In this document: in pieces, positions 6,612 to 14,647 of the stretch
Layout: each line of letters starts with the position of its first letter
How positions within the stretch are numbered: the stretch's first letter is position 1
Source: Rhizorhapis sp. SPR117
GTDB taxonomy: Bacteria > Pseudomonadota > Alphaproteobacteria > Sphingomonadales > Sphingomonadaceae
DNA length: 17,500 nucleotides
Reading direction: 5' to 3'
Assembly (NCBI RefSeq): GCF_021742065.1
Contig: NZ_JAKKIE010000052.1
Coordinates: forward strand, 1 to 17,500
The notes under the pieces: model-generated
Database searches by the model: none
What the model was told of the DNA's origin: nothing
Seen by the model: the letters and a program-made list of their open reading frames with translations, nothing else
Made by a program: the position numbers and the translations under genes

Positions 6612-8564
6612 TTAGCCGGCTGCCTTCAACAGCATGTCTATGCCGCCTTCACCCTCGCCTATTTTTTGCAGGTGCGGATAGACCAGTCCGCCCGAATAAT
6701 CGAGATTTATATTGCGATATTTATCGCCCGACCGCACCAGCAGGGCAATTGGACCTTTGCCACCTTTGTTGGCGCTGACTGCCAGCTTCATCCGTTCCGC
6801 CGAAAAGGCGGTGCCGTTGACCGCGACCACGTTCATGCCGACGGCCAGACCGGCGTTGAAGGCGGGACTGTCCCATATGACGGCGGTGACTTCGCCGGCT
6901 TTCGACAGGTTCATGCCGGGGCCGTAGCTCAGGTCGACCGCGCCGGAACGATCCTCTGTATTTTTTACCGTGCTGTTGGGCGTGCTGGTATAAACCAGCC
7001 TATAGCCGCCTTTGGTGATACCGTCCTTGGGTGCCTGCCGGGAAAGATCGTTGACGCGTTTGCGCAAAAAGCCTGCCCAGTCATAGGGCGCGACGGTGTT
7101 CAGTGCTTGCGCCACATCCTCGAAGTCATAGGTTTTGACACCCCAATCCCCGTCACGCCCGCCAAAAAACAGCTTGGCGAAATCATCGAGGGACTTCCTG
7201 CCGCCCGACAGCTGCCGCAGCAGGCCATCCGCCTCCAGCCAGATGAGCAGACCTTCATTATAATAATCCTCGGCCCGCTGCCAGCTTGTCCATGGCTTGG
7301 GACGACGGGCGGCGATGATTGGATCGTGCGTCGTATCTTCCAGCGGACGCCATTGTCGCCCTACCCGCTGGTCGAGGCTGGCGGCAATTGCGGCGATGGC
7401 GTCGAGGGTTTCGTCCTTGGTATAAAGCCCCGACCGGGCGCCCAGCACATAGCCCCAGAATTGCGTCTGTCCTTCATAGACCCAAAGCAGATTGTCCTGC
7501 ATGGGCGTGCTGAAATCCGGGGTCCACAGGCCATTGGGCCGGCGATATTTTCCGTTCCAGCTATGAGCCAGTTCATGGGGGAGCAGATTGCGGCGGCCGG
7601 GGCCCTTGGCCCAATCTGTGAAATATTCCGGCTCCACGCCATTTTCGGAACTGCGATGATGTTCCAGACCAATGCTGCCCATCTGATCGGTCAGCGCCAG
7701 CAGAAAATCATAATGGTCGAACTGTTCCGTGCCGAACAAAACGCGCGCTTGCGCCACCAGTCGTTTGTGCACTTCGATCTGTTCAGGCGTGGCGGCCAGA
7801 AAGCGCGCCTCGTCAGCAACGATGTTCAGTCGAACCTTGGGCGACAGATCGATGCGCCGGAAATATTTGCCCGCGAAGACTGGCGAATCGACCAGCGTGT
7901 CATAATCGGTTGCTTCATATGTAGTGGTCATGCCCGATGTGCCTGCCGACCGCAGCGCGGTCGCCGCCTGCCATCCTGCGGGATAGGTGACGCTCGCCTG
8001 CACAGGAATGTTGCGGACATAATAGCCCGCCGGATAGAGCGAAACCGATTGCCATTGCAGGTTCAGCATCGCAGGCGTCATGACGATGCGGCCCTGATCT
8101 GCATCGGTCGCCGATACGAACTGAAATGCGACAGAAAGTTCGCGCGCGCCGTCTGGCACGGAAAGGTGGAACGCATAGACGTTCAACGGATCACGGGTCC
8201 AGGGGACCGGCTTTCCGTTCGCGCTGATCACAAGGCCGGTGAGTTTTTCGATCTGGCCGCGCGGGGCATGAGTGCCCGGCAGCCATTGGGGGTAGAGCAG
8301 GGTGAGCGGCCCGGAACTGGCCACCGGAATGATCTGCTTGACGCGAAAGATGTTCTGTACTGTGTCGGTCGCATCGACCATCAGGCGCATCGTGCCGGGA
8401 TAGGCAATGTCGCGGGCGGCGGGCACGGCATTGATGACCGGCAACGCGGACGGCTTGCTATTTTGAAGATCGGGGAGCGCGGAAACGCTCTTTTGCGCGA
8501 TGGCTTGAGGGCTTGCCAAAAGAAAAAGCAGCGCGCCAAAGGCAATGACCGGCTTTTTGAACAT
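6612..8564 (-). CDS. M61 family metallopeptidase with PDZ domain
   Basis: Exported zinc peptidase of 650 residues related to glycyl aminopeptidase. An N-terminal signal peptide (core about 7-19, likely cleavage after AIA at residue 23) sends it to the periplasm. Residues about 55-235 form the N-terminal beta domain of the family. The zinc site is clear: HELAH at 330-334 with Glu331 as catalytic base, and the downstream ligand Glu364 in WVYEGQT. A PDZ domain lies at about 545-625, with GLAVGMNVVAVNG in its core. Start: GGAG about 9 nt before the ATG. It is the first gene of a likely pair with ppa and is divergent from hisS (140 nt between starts). Members have been linked to cleavage of peptides with small N-terminal residues; the substrate here is unknown. 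Confidence 0.92.
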   Translation of the reverse strand: MFKKPVIAFGALLFLLASPQAIAQKSVSALPDLQNSKPSALPVINAVPAARDIAYPGTMRLMVDATDTVQNIFRVKQIIPVASSGPLTLLYPQWLPGTHAPRGQIEKLTGLVISANGKPVPWTRDPLNVYAFHLSVPDGARELSVAFQFVSATDADQGRIVMTPAMLNLQWQSVSLYPAGYYVRNIPVQASVTYPAGWQAATALRSAGTSGMTTTYEATDYDTLVDSPVFAGKYFRRIDLSPKVRLNIVADEARFLAATPEQIEVHKRLVAQARVLFGTEQFDHYDFLLALTDQMGSIGLEHHRSSENGVEPEYFTDWAKGPGRRNLLPHELAHSWNGKYRRPNGLWTPDFSTPMQDNLLWVYEGQTQFWGYVLGARSGLYTKDETLDAIAAIAASLDQRVGRQWRPLEDTTHDPIIAARRPKPWTSWQRAEDYYNEGLLIWLEADGLLRQLSGGRKSLDDFAKLFFGGRDGDWGVKTYDFEDVAQALNTVAPYDWAGFLRKRVNDLSRQAPKDGITKGGYRLVYTSTPNSTVKNTEDRSGAVDLSYGPGMNLSKAGEVTAVIWDSPAFNAGLAVGMNVVAVNGTAFSAERMKLAVSANKGGKGPIALLVRSGDKYRNINLDYSGGLVYPHLQKIGEGEGGIDMLLKAAG

Positions 8565-8704
8565 GATTTATTTCTCCGGTTTGGATCATGGGTCAGGGAC
8601 CAACATGACGGGTGCAACTCTGCGCGTCCAGACTGATGCTTTCTCTTTGACAGTTTGGAAGCTTCTATTTCCGTTTTGCGAAAATCCCGCTAGAGGGCGC
8701 TGCC

Positions 8705-10018
8705 ATGGCCAGAATAGAGACACCCCGCCCGATACGCGGCACACAGGATATGATGGGCGAGCAGGCAGAGCGCTTTGCGCATGTCGTTGCGGCTTTTGAC
8801 CGGGTGCGCCGCCTTTATGGCTTTCAGCGGATAGAGGTGCCGGTGTTCGAAAGCACCGCCGTCTTCGCCCGCTCGCTGGGCGAAAGCACCGACGTCGTGT
8901 CGAAGGAAATGTACACGTTCGAAGACCGTGGCGGCGACAGCCTGACCCTGCGTCCGGAATTTACCGCCGGGATCGCGCGCGCCTATATCACTGAGGGCTG
9001 GCAGCAATATGCGCCGATGAAGGTGGCGACGCACGGGCCGCTGTTCCGTTATGAACGCCCGCAAAAGGGCCGCTTTCGTCAGTTTCACCAACTGGACGCC
9101 GAAATCATCGGCGCGGCTGAACCGGGCGCGGATGTTGAACTGCTGGTGTTTGCGGATCAGCTTATACGCGAACTGGGTATTTCGGACGGTGTGACGCTGA
9201 CGCTCAACACATTAGGGGATGCGCCGAGCCGCGAGGCGTGGCGCGCGGGCCTGATCGCGCATTTCGACGCGCGCCGCGATGAGTTGTCGGAGGATAGCCG
9301 CGACCGTCTGACCCGCAACCCGCTGCGTATCTTGGACAGCAAAGACCCCCGCGACCGCCCCGCCGCCGACAGCGCGCCGGACATTGACGAATTTCTGACC
9401 GACGAGGCCCGCGCCTTTTTTGACAAGGTGACGAGCGGGCTTGATGCCGCAGGGGTCGCATGGGAACGCAATGCGCGACTGGTGCGCGGTCTCGACTATT
9501 ATCGTCACACCGCGTTCGAATTCGTCACTGACCGGCTGGGCGCGCAGGGCACTGTGCTGGGCGGTGGGCGCTATGACGGGCTGATCGAAAATCTGGGCGG
9601 GCCGGTGACGCCTGCTGTGGGCTGGGCCGCCGGGATTGAGCGGTTGGCGATGCTGATTGATGCGCCTGAGGCGGAAAAACCAGAAATTGCAGTGGTGCCT
9701 GAAAAACCATCTGTAGAAACCGAAGCTCTATCCATTGCTCATGTTCTGAGGCGGAAGGGCTATTCTGTCGAGCTTGCTTTTCGGGGAAATGCAAAGCGAC
9801 GGGTTGAATTGGCCAATAAGAAGGGCGTTGAGGCCATTCTTTTTGTCCGCGAAACGGAGAAAGCCTCCCAAAAGCTTAATCTCACGCATATTTCGCGAGA
9901 TATTGAAAAGGCTGAAAAACTCTTCTTTAAGATACTAGAGGCCCTCCCAGAGAATTATAATCAGCTTTCCGGTGACGAAGACCCGCAAGCTAAAAAATAC
10001 TTGGGCAAAGAAGGTTGA
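8705..10018 (+). CDS. hisS: Histidine-tRNA ligase (HisRS) with atypical C-terminal domain
   Basis: Class II aminoacyl-tRNA synthetase that charges tRNA-His; 437 residues. The catalytic core is canonical: motif 2 in [19 protein letters not shown] (111-129), the histidine-binding [15 protein letters not shown] (259-273), GGGRYDGL (286-293) and motif 3 in [12 protein letters not shown] (306-317). The anticodon-binding domain (about 326-437) keeps the early pattern ([26 protein letters not shown] in outline), but the last 50 or so residues do not show the usual VxVKxLxTGEQ segment. GC falls from about 68-70% in sampled core lines to about 46% from 9661 on, with rare codons such as ATA and CTA. 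Start: AGAGGG 7 nt before the ATG. A TTGACA at 8647-8652 could be a -35 box, but I see no good -10. The stop overlaps the prfA start by 1 nt. Confidence 0.97.
   Translation: MARIETPRPIRGTQDMMGEQAERFAHVVAAFDRVRRLYGFQRIEVPVFESTAVFARSLGESTDVVSKEMYTFEDRGGDSLTLRPEFTAGIARAYITEGWQQYAPMKVATHGPLFRYERPQKGRFRQFHQLDAEIIGAAEPGADVELLVFADQLIRELGISDGVTLTLNTLGDAPSREAWRAGLIAHFDARRDELSEDSRDRLTRNPLRILDSKDPRDRPAADSAPDIDEFLTDEARAFFDKVTSGLDAAGVAWERNARLVRGLDYYRHTAFEFVTDRLGAQGTVLGGGRYDGLIENLGGPVTPAVGWAAGIERLAMLIDAPEAEKPEIAVVPEKPSVETEALSIAHVLRRKGYSVELAFRGNAKRRVELANKKGVEAILFVRETEKASQKLNLTHISRDIEKAEKLFFKILEALPENYNQLSGDEDPQAKKYLGKEG
9661..10018 (+). other. Low-GC segment encoding the HisRS anticodon-binding domain
   Basis: By hand count this part of hisS is about 46% GC (167 of 360 bases over 9661-10020), and the line 9901-9960 is only 35%. 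Sampled upstream hisS lines are 68-70% and the first prfA lines 57-60%. The shift falls at residue 319-320, close to the boundary between catalytic core and anticodon-binding domain. Codons such as ATA, CTA and AAT appear here. This suggests a separate history for the domain, but that is inference. Confidence 0.6.
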
Positions 10019-11106
10019 TGCAAATCTCCCCCGATACAATTCGCGCCATTGAAGCGCGCCGGGATGAGGTACAGGCCAATATGTCCCGCCCGGACCTGCC
10101 AGCGGAGGAATTTGTCCGTCTGTCGAAGGAATATGCCGAGCTGGAACCGGTCGCGCAGGCTGCGCATGAAGTGCGACGTCTGCGGCAGGAGTTGAAGTCG
10201 CTCGAATATATGACGGGGCCGGAAGGCGACCCGGAAATGCGTGAGATGGCCGAGGAGGAAATGCGGGCGCTTAAAAGCCAACTGCCCGAGGCCGAGCGCG
10301 CTCTTGCCCTGCAATTGCTGCCAAGGGATTCCGCCGATGCGCGGCCTGCCATGCTGGAAATTCGCGCCGGGACGGGCGGAGACGAGGCGGCGCTGTTCGC
10401 GGGCGACCTGTTCCGCATGTACAGCCGCTATGCCGAAGAGCGCGGTTGGAAGGTCGAATTGATCTCCGCCAGCGCATCCGAAATGGGTGGATATAAGGAA
10501 GTGGTCGCGAGCGTTACCGGCACAGGCGTATTCGCGCGCCTTAAATTCGAAAGCGGCGTCCACCGGGTTCAACGCGTGCCGGTGACCGAAAGCGGCGGGC
10601 GCATCCACACCTCCGCCGCGACAGTTGCCGTGTTACCGGAACCGGAGGAGGTCGACGTTCAGATCAACGAGGCAACCGATCTGCGCATCGACGTCTATCG
10701 CGCGTCGGGGTCCGGCGGGCAGCATGTGAACACGACCGACAGCGCCGTCCGCATTACCCATTTGCCGACCGGCCTTGTCGTGACGCAACAGGACGAAAAA
10801 TCGCAGCACAAGAACAAGGCAAAGGCGCTGAAAATCCTTCGCACCCGCCTTTATGAGCAGGAGCGCGAGCGCACGCAAAGCGAACAGGCGGGGGCGCGCA
10901 AGGCTATGGTGGGATCGGGTGACCGGTCCGAGCGCATCCGCACCTATAATTTCCCGCAAGGGCGCGTGACCGATCATCGAATCAACCTGACGCTCCATCG
11001 CCTGCCCGAAATATTGGAGGGGCCGGGACTAGAAGAGGTCATTACAGCACTGATTGCAGAGGATGAGGCCAGCCGCATGGCCCAACTCGACAATGCAGGC
11101 GCCTGA
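10018..11106 (+). CDS. prfA: Peptide chain release factor 1
   Basis: Terminates translation at UAA and UAG. The 362 residues include the stop-codon-reading tripeptide PVT at 188-190 (RF1 uses PxT, RF2 uses SPF) within [18 protein letters not shown], and the peptidyl-transferase-centre motif GGQ at 233-235; both fall at the same numbers as in E. coli RF1. The N-terminal region (1-100) is helical and charged, as expected. The ATG at 10018 overlaps the hisS stop as TGATG, and GAAGG lies just upstream. The 3' end overlaps prmC by 14 nt, and PrmC methylates Gln235 of this protein, so the overlap makes functional sense. Confidence 0.98.
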   Translation: MQISPDTIRAIEARRDEVQANMSRPDLPAEEFVRLSKEYAELEPVAQAAHEVRRLRQELKSLEYMTGPEGDPEMREMAEEEMRALKSQLPEAERALALQLLPRDSADARPAMLEIRAGTGGDEAALFAGDLFRMYSRYAEERGWKVELISASASEMGGYKEVVASVTGTGVFARLKFESGVHRVQRVPVTESGGRIHTSAATVAVLPEPEEVDVQINEATDLRIDVYRASGSGGQHVNTTDSAVRITHLPTGLVVTQQDEKSQHKNKAKALKILRTRLYEQERERTQSEQAGARKAMVGSGDRSERIRTYNFPQGRVTDHRINLTLHRLPEILEGPGLEEVITALIAEDEASRMAQLDNAGA

Positions 11107-11911
11107 CGCCCTGCGCCACGCCGCCGCGCGGCTTTCCGGCAAGAGTGAAACGCCCCGGCTCGACGCGGAACTGCTGTTGGCCTGTGCATTGGGAATGGAT
11201 CGGGGCGAATTGCTGGTCAAATTTCACGACCTGGCTGTCCCGGACGCATTTGCGGGGCTGGTCGAACGGCGTGCGGCGGGAGAGCCGGTTGCCTATATTA
11301 CCGGCATGCGCGACTTCTGGACCATCAGCCTGCATGTCACGCCCGACGTCCTTATTCCCCGGCCCGATACAGAGACATTGCTGGAAGCGGCGGTCGAATA
11401 TTTCGGCAAGGCGGGGCCGCGCCGGATATTGGACCTTGGCACAGGGTCGGGCGCGCTTTTGCTTGCCGCGTTGGACGAATGGCGGGATGCGACAGGACTG
11501 GGCGTGGATAGTTCGGATGCTGCGCTGACGATTGCCCATGGAAATGCCGAGCGATTGGGTATGGAGAACCGGGCGCGGTTCCGGCTGGGTGATTGGGGGG
11601 CGGGGATAGAGGAGCGGTTTGACCTGATCCTCATCAATCCGCCGTATATCAGTACGCAGGCGATGTTGCCGCGTGATGTCGTGGGGCATGAACCGCATGC
11701 GGCGCTGTTTGCCGGATCGGATGGCCTCGACGATTATCGCCGGATTGCGCCGCAATTGCCCGGATTGCTGGAGAAGAACGGCATGGCGGCGGTCGAAATC
11801 GGCTTCGATCAGGGGCAGGCCGCATCGGCGTTGTTTGCCGCAGCAAAGCTGGTCGTACATGTCCGCCCGGATCTGGCCGGGCGCGACCGTTGCCTGTTGA
11901 TCACCGCCTGA
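11093..11911 (+). CDS. prmC: Release factor glutamine methyltransferase PrmC
   Basis: SAM-dependent methyltransferase that N5-methylates the GGQ glutamine of RF1 and RF2. From the ATG at 11093 it has 272 residues: an N-terminal helical substrate-binding domain (about 1-75), the linker IPRPDTETL (88-96), the SAM-binding loop LDLGTGSGA (113-121) and the catalytic NPPY (182-185), which positions the amide. A longer frame back to 11054 exists, but [11 protein letters not shown] is the family-like beginning. It overlaps prfA by 14 nt and is probably translated from the same message. A separate promoter candidate for the next gene begins 5 nt after its stop. Confidence 0.96.
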   Translation: MQAPDALRHAAARLSGKSETPRLDAELLLACALGMDRGELLVKFHDLAVPDAFAGLVERRAAGEPVAYITGMRDFWTISLHVTPDVLIPRPDTETLLEAAVEYFGKAGPRRILDLGTGSGALLLAALDEWRDATGLGVDSSDAALTIAHGNAERLGMENRARFRLGDWGAGIEERFDLILINPPYISTQAMLPRDVVGHEPHAALFAGSDGLDDYRRIAPQLPGLLEKNGMAAVEIGFDQGQAASALFAAAKLVVHVRPDLAGRDRCLLITA

Positions 11912-12207
11912 AAATTTGAAAAGGCGGGAACAGGGCCTATATTGTGGTAAGCGCCCGGCTTTTTCGCAGTAGCCAGAGATTTTTCTTGGTTTCTTCTCGC
12001 GGACGGTTTAACAGCGGTTTTAGGGGCGGCTTCATTCAGTATCGTGGATAGCCCGCACCTGCTCCCATAGTCATGAAGACGCTGACGTCCGGCGGCTCTG
12101 GCAAAAAACGGATCGGTATTGCCGTGGCAGTCCGGTTCCATCGGGGAATACGCATCCATTATCGGGAGCGATGCTTTTTAGGATGTTATTGAAACAAGGA
12201 CTTAACG
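11912..12207 (+). other. Long leader/intergenic region before the DUF4167 gene
   Basis: This 296-nt stretch holds the promoter candidate at 11916-11943, pyrimidine-rich runs near 11960-12000 and a 39-codon ORF (12073-12192) whose stop lies just before the DUF4167 ribosome site, but which has no ribosome site of its own. I recognise no tRNA, SRP RNA, RNase P, tmRNA or known riboswitch core in it, and no strong hairpin with a T-tract. Confidence 0.5.
11916..11943 (+). promoter_or_regulatory. Sigma70-like promoter candidate upstream of the DUF4167 gene
   Basis: TTGAAA (11916-11921), a 16-nt spacer and TATATT (11938-11943), each 5 of 6 to consensus. If used, transcription starts near 11950 and leaves a leader of about 258 nt before the TTG at 12208. 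It would let the DUF4167 gene be expressed apart from hisS-prfA-prmC. Confidence 0.4.
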
Positions 12208-12210
12208 TTG
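12196..12210 (+). promoter_or_regulatory. Ribosome binding site deciding a TTG start
   Basis: AAGGA (12196-12200) stands 7 nt before TTG at 12208. The protein begins (M)INNRQ, the expected first residues of a DUF4167 protein, and no ATG lies in the same frame nearby, so TTG is the likely start. Confidence 0.65.
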
Positions 12211-13071
12211 ATCAATAATCGTCAGCCCGGTCGCCGTCGTGGCCGGAACAACCCGCGTCCGCAAGGTAATGGCCGCAGCGGAGATTCGGGAAATCGTATA
12301 GATAGTCGTGCCCGCGGCAATGCCACCCAGCTTCTTGAGAAATACAAGAATCTGGCGCGGGACGCCCAAATGCAGGGCGACCGGGTGAACGCAGAATATT
12401 ATCTGCAGTTTGCCGATCATTATTTCCGTGTGCTCGCCGACAATCGGGTCCGGCAGGAAGAGCAGCAGCCCAATCGTCGTCCGCGTGAGGACAACCGCTA
12501 TGATAGCGAAGACGAGTATGATGGCGAACAGGGCAACCAGAGCGAGGATGGGCAGGACGAGAGTCGGTTTCCCCAGTCCGGCGACAGGAACGCGCGTGAT
12601 GATGGCCGCCGACAAGACCAGTCGTTTCGTCGTGATCAACCGCGGCAGGATCGCGCGCCCCGTGAGCGTACATCAGAAAACAGGTTTGCCGAAGCAAGGC
12701 CTCAGGTTGAAGCTCAGACAGAAGCTCCAGCAACTGAAACTGAAAGCGAATCTCCGCCCGTAAAACGTGCGCCGCGCCAGCGGACACCGCGTGAGCGTGC
12801 ATCAGGTGACAGGGTTGCCAAGGCAGAGGCTCCGGTTGAAGCTCAAACGGAAACTCCATCCTCGTCAGCGGCCGATGAAAACGAGTCTCCACGCGCGTCG
12901 CGCCAGCGCCGCCCTCGCAAGGAAGAAGAGGTCAAGGATCATGGCATAATGGATGCTGCGATCCTCCCTCCCTCGATTTCGAAGGCGGACAATGACAGCG
13001 ACGGGGAGGATGCACCCGCGCCGCGCAAACGGACACGGCGCGTACGCCCGTCGACGGAAGCGGCGGAATAG
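12208..13071 (+). CDS. DUF4167 domain protein
   Basis: 287 residues. Residues 1-80 form the conserved DUF4167 region: a basic Arg/Gly/Asn-rich start (NNRQPGRRRGR), then GNRIDSRARGNA and a helical part QLLEKYKNLARDAQMQGDRV followed by AEYYLQFADHYFRVL. The rest is highly charged (Arg, Asp, Glu, Gln), of low complexity and probably disordered, with two imperfect tandem units of about 43 residues and a basic end. The family is widespread in Alphaproteobacteria and its role is not established to my knowledge; the RGR-rich start suggests nucleic-acid binding (inference). It starts at TTG and is followed by a strong terminator at 13127-13160, so it ends its own transcription unit. Confidence 0.9.
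   Translation: MINNRQPGRRRGRNNPRPQGNGRSGDSGNRIDSRARGNATQLLEKYKNLARDAQMQGDRVNAEYYLQFADHYFRVLADNRVRQEEQQPNRRPREDNRYDSEDEYDGEQGNQSEDGQDESRFPQSGDRNARDDGRRQDQSFRRDQPRQDRAPRERTSENRFAEARPQVEAQTEAPATETESESPPVKRAPRQRTPRERASGDRVAKAEAPVEAQTETPSSSAADENESPRASRQRRPRKEEEVKDHGIMDAAILPPSISKADNDSDGEDAPAPRKRTRRVRPSTEAAE
12661..12912 (+). repeat. Two imperfect tandem units inside the DUF4167 gene
   Basis: Copy 1 begins at 12661 and copy 2 at 12790, both with CGTGAGCGT followed by RTSENR / RASGDR, then QVEAQTEAP / PVEAQTETP and a Glu/Ser/Pro stretch. The offset is 129 bp at the start and 126 bp at the shared CGCCAG near the end (12775 and 12901), meaning one codon of length difference. The units lie in the disordered tail. 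Confidence 0.65.
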
Positions 13072-13126
13072 ATTCGACGCGAAAACCCGTCCGTTCATCG
13101 CGCGGTCAAATAGGAAGCCTAAATAG

Positions 13127-13160
13127 AGGGGCAGCGCTGGTCAAAAGCGCTGCCCCTTTT
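13127..13160 (+). terminator. Intrinsic terminator after the DUF4167 gene
   Basis: A perfect 12-bp stem (AGGGGCAGCGCT at 13127-13138 with AGCGCTGCCCCT at 13146-13157) around a 7-nt loop, followed by a short T-run (TTTT at 13157-13160). It ends the transcript of the DUF4167 gene and separates it from the DUF4139 pair. Confidence 0.85.
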
Positions 13161-13167
13161 CTATTGT

Positions 13168-13188
13168 CCGGTAAAGATGCTTTTCCGG
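13168..13188 (+). other. Inverted repeat upstream of the DUF4139 pair
   Basis: CCGGTAAAG-ATG-CTTTTCCGG, arms of 9 with one T-T mismatch, lies 45 nt before the DUF4139 start and just after the terminator. It could be an operator or a leader hairpin. I see no confident promoter around it. Confidence 0.3.
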
Positions 13189-13232
13189 GAGAAGAAAATC
13201 GGGCAGTTTGAAATGCATAAGGAGATAACCCA

Positions 13233-14645
13233 ATGCGCACCGCCCATTTCTTGTCCCTCATTTTATGCGCGGCGCCGTCTGCCTTATTTGCACAGGCGGG
13301 AGCAGGGACTGCGCAAGGCGATCTGTCCGTCACCATTTACAATAATAATCAGGCGCTGGTGCAGGATGTACGTCAGCTTTCGATTCCAGTTGGGACGACG
13401 CGTCTGGAATTCCCGGATGTATCGGCGCAGATCAGGCCAGAGACGGTGTCCTTCAATGCATCGGGCGCGTCTATCGTGGAGCAAAATTTCGACTTCGATC
13501 TGCTTTCTCCCGATAAGTTGATGGAAAAGGCGGTGGGCCAGACCGTTACTATCGTTCGCACCAACCCGGCCACAGGTGCGGAAGTGCGGCAGCAGGCGAA
13601 GGTTCTGGCGGTCAATGGCGGCGTGGTATTGCAGATTGGCGGGCAGATTGAGGTATTGCGTGACGATGGACTGCCTGTCCGGGTGATCTTTGACAAGGTG
13701 CCGCCCAATTTACGGCCCCGCCCTACTTTGTCGGTGACGGTGGACAGCGACCGGGCGGGAACGCGCGCCGCATCTCTGCGCTATTTGACGCCTGGCCTTG
13801 GCTGGAGCGCGGATTATGTTGCGCTATACGACGAAAAGGCGAGCAAGATCGACGTGCAGGGATGGGTGACGCTGACAAACAACAGCGGCACAACATACAA
13901 CAATGCTGCCACGCTGCTGGTGGCGGGGAGCGTCAACCAAGGGCGTAATGGCGGCATAGCGCCGAAACCCATGTATGCGCCACCACCGCGTAATAATATT
14001 AGACAGGCCGGAACCGAAACGGCTGGTCGTGAACAGTTGGGCGACTATTATCTCTATCCGATCAGTGGCCGCACGACGATTGCCGACCGCCAGACCAAGC
14101 AGGTGAGTTTTCTGGACGTGCAGGGCGTGCCTGCGCAACGCTCGTACGAATATCGGGTGGGCTGGCTGCAGACGATAGAGGAGCCGCAAAGCTTCAACAC
14201 CGTCCTGAAATTTTCATCCAGCAGCAAGGGCGGCCTAGGCGATGCGTTGCCCGCCGGTACGGTACGCTTTTATATGAAGGATGCATCGGGCGCGCCACAG
14301 TTCATCGGTGAAAACGGTATTGGTCATACGCCGATGGGCAGCGAACTGGCGCTGGCCACTGGTCAGGCATTCGATGTGAAGGTGAAAACGACGGTTGAAA
14401 AGCGCGAGCGCTTGTCCAGCAGCAAATGGCGTTCGGCCATGCGCTATGAAATCACCAATGCCAAAGCCATCCCGGTTCAGGTGGATCTGACCCAGGGGGG
14501 GCTTGATTTCTGGTTGGATGACACTCGAATCATTGAGGAAAGCCAGAAAAGCCGGCGGGTCAGCAGCGATGCGACGCGTTGGACAGTGGACGTTCCGGCC
14601 AACGGGAGCATGACGGTCACGGCGACTTTTGAAACGCGGTACTGA
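13233..14645 (+). CDS. Exported DUF4139 domain protein (first paralogue)
   Basis: 470 residues with a signal peptide (hydrophobic core about 5-18, likely cleavage after LFA at residue 20), so it acts in the periplasm or outside. The body is beta-rich. Shared family segments are LSPDKLMEKAVGQTV (91-105), RTNPATG (109-115), RPTLSVTV (163-170), YLTPGLGWSADYVALYDE (184-201), then EQLGDYYLYPI and a C-terminal half ending in a VPANGSMTVT strand. This fits DUF4139 proteins, which some annotation pipelines link to mucoidy inhibitor A; it lacks an obvious N-terminal coiled-coil DUF4140 part. AAGGAG lies 9 nt before the ATG. A Pro-rich linker (KPMYAPPPRNN) sits before the EQLGD segment. It is 2 nt from its paralogue and almost certainly co-translated. 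Molecular function unknown. Confidence 0.85.
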   Translation: MRTAHFLSLILCAAPSALFAQAGAGTAQGDLSVTIYNNNQALVQDVRQLSIPVGTTRLEFPDVSAQIRPETVSFNASGASIVEQNFDFDLLSPDKLMEKAVGQTVTIVRTNPATGAEVRQQAKVLAVNGGVVLQIGGQIEVLRDDGLPVRVIFDKVPPNLRPRPTLSVTVDSDRAGTRAASLRYLTPGLGWSADYVALYDEKASKIDVQGWVTLTNNSGTTYNNAATLLVAGSVNQGRNGGIAPKPMYAPPPRNNIRQAGTETAGREQLGDYYLYPISGRTTIADRQTKQVSFLDVQGVPAQRSYEYRVGWLQTIEEPQSFNTVLKFSSSSKGGLGDALPAGTVRFYMKDASGAPQFIGENGIGHTPMGSELALATGQAFDVKVKTTVEKRERLSSSKWRSAMRYEITNAKAIPVQVDLTQGGLDFWLDDTRIIEESQKSRRVSSDATRWTVDVPANGSMTVTATFETRY

Positions 14646-14647
14646 CT

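Noticed and set aside
6666..8636. A 656-codon open frame on the plus strand opposite the M61 peptidase gene
   Set aside because: Its codons are exactly in register with the sense codons, so a stop would need TTA, CTA or TCA in the M61 gene. These are rare in GC-rich genes, which explains the open frame. The translation has no domain, signal peptide or ribosome site.
8647..8680. Complete promoter for hisS starting at a perfect TTGACA
   Set aside because: No acceptable -10 box lies 16-18 nt downstream, so only a -35-like match can be claimed.
12073..12192. A 39-codon ORF in the leader of the DUF4167 gene, ending just before its ribosome site
   Set aside because: No purine-rich ribosome site precedes its ATG and the peptide looks arbitrary. 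It would need ribosome profiling to be taken further.
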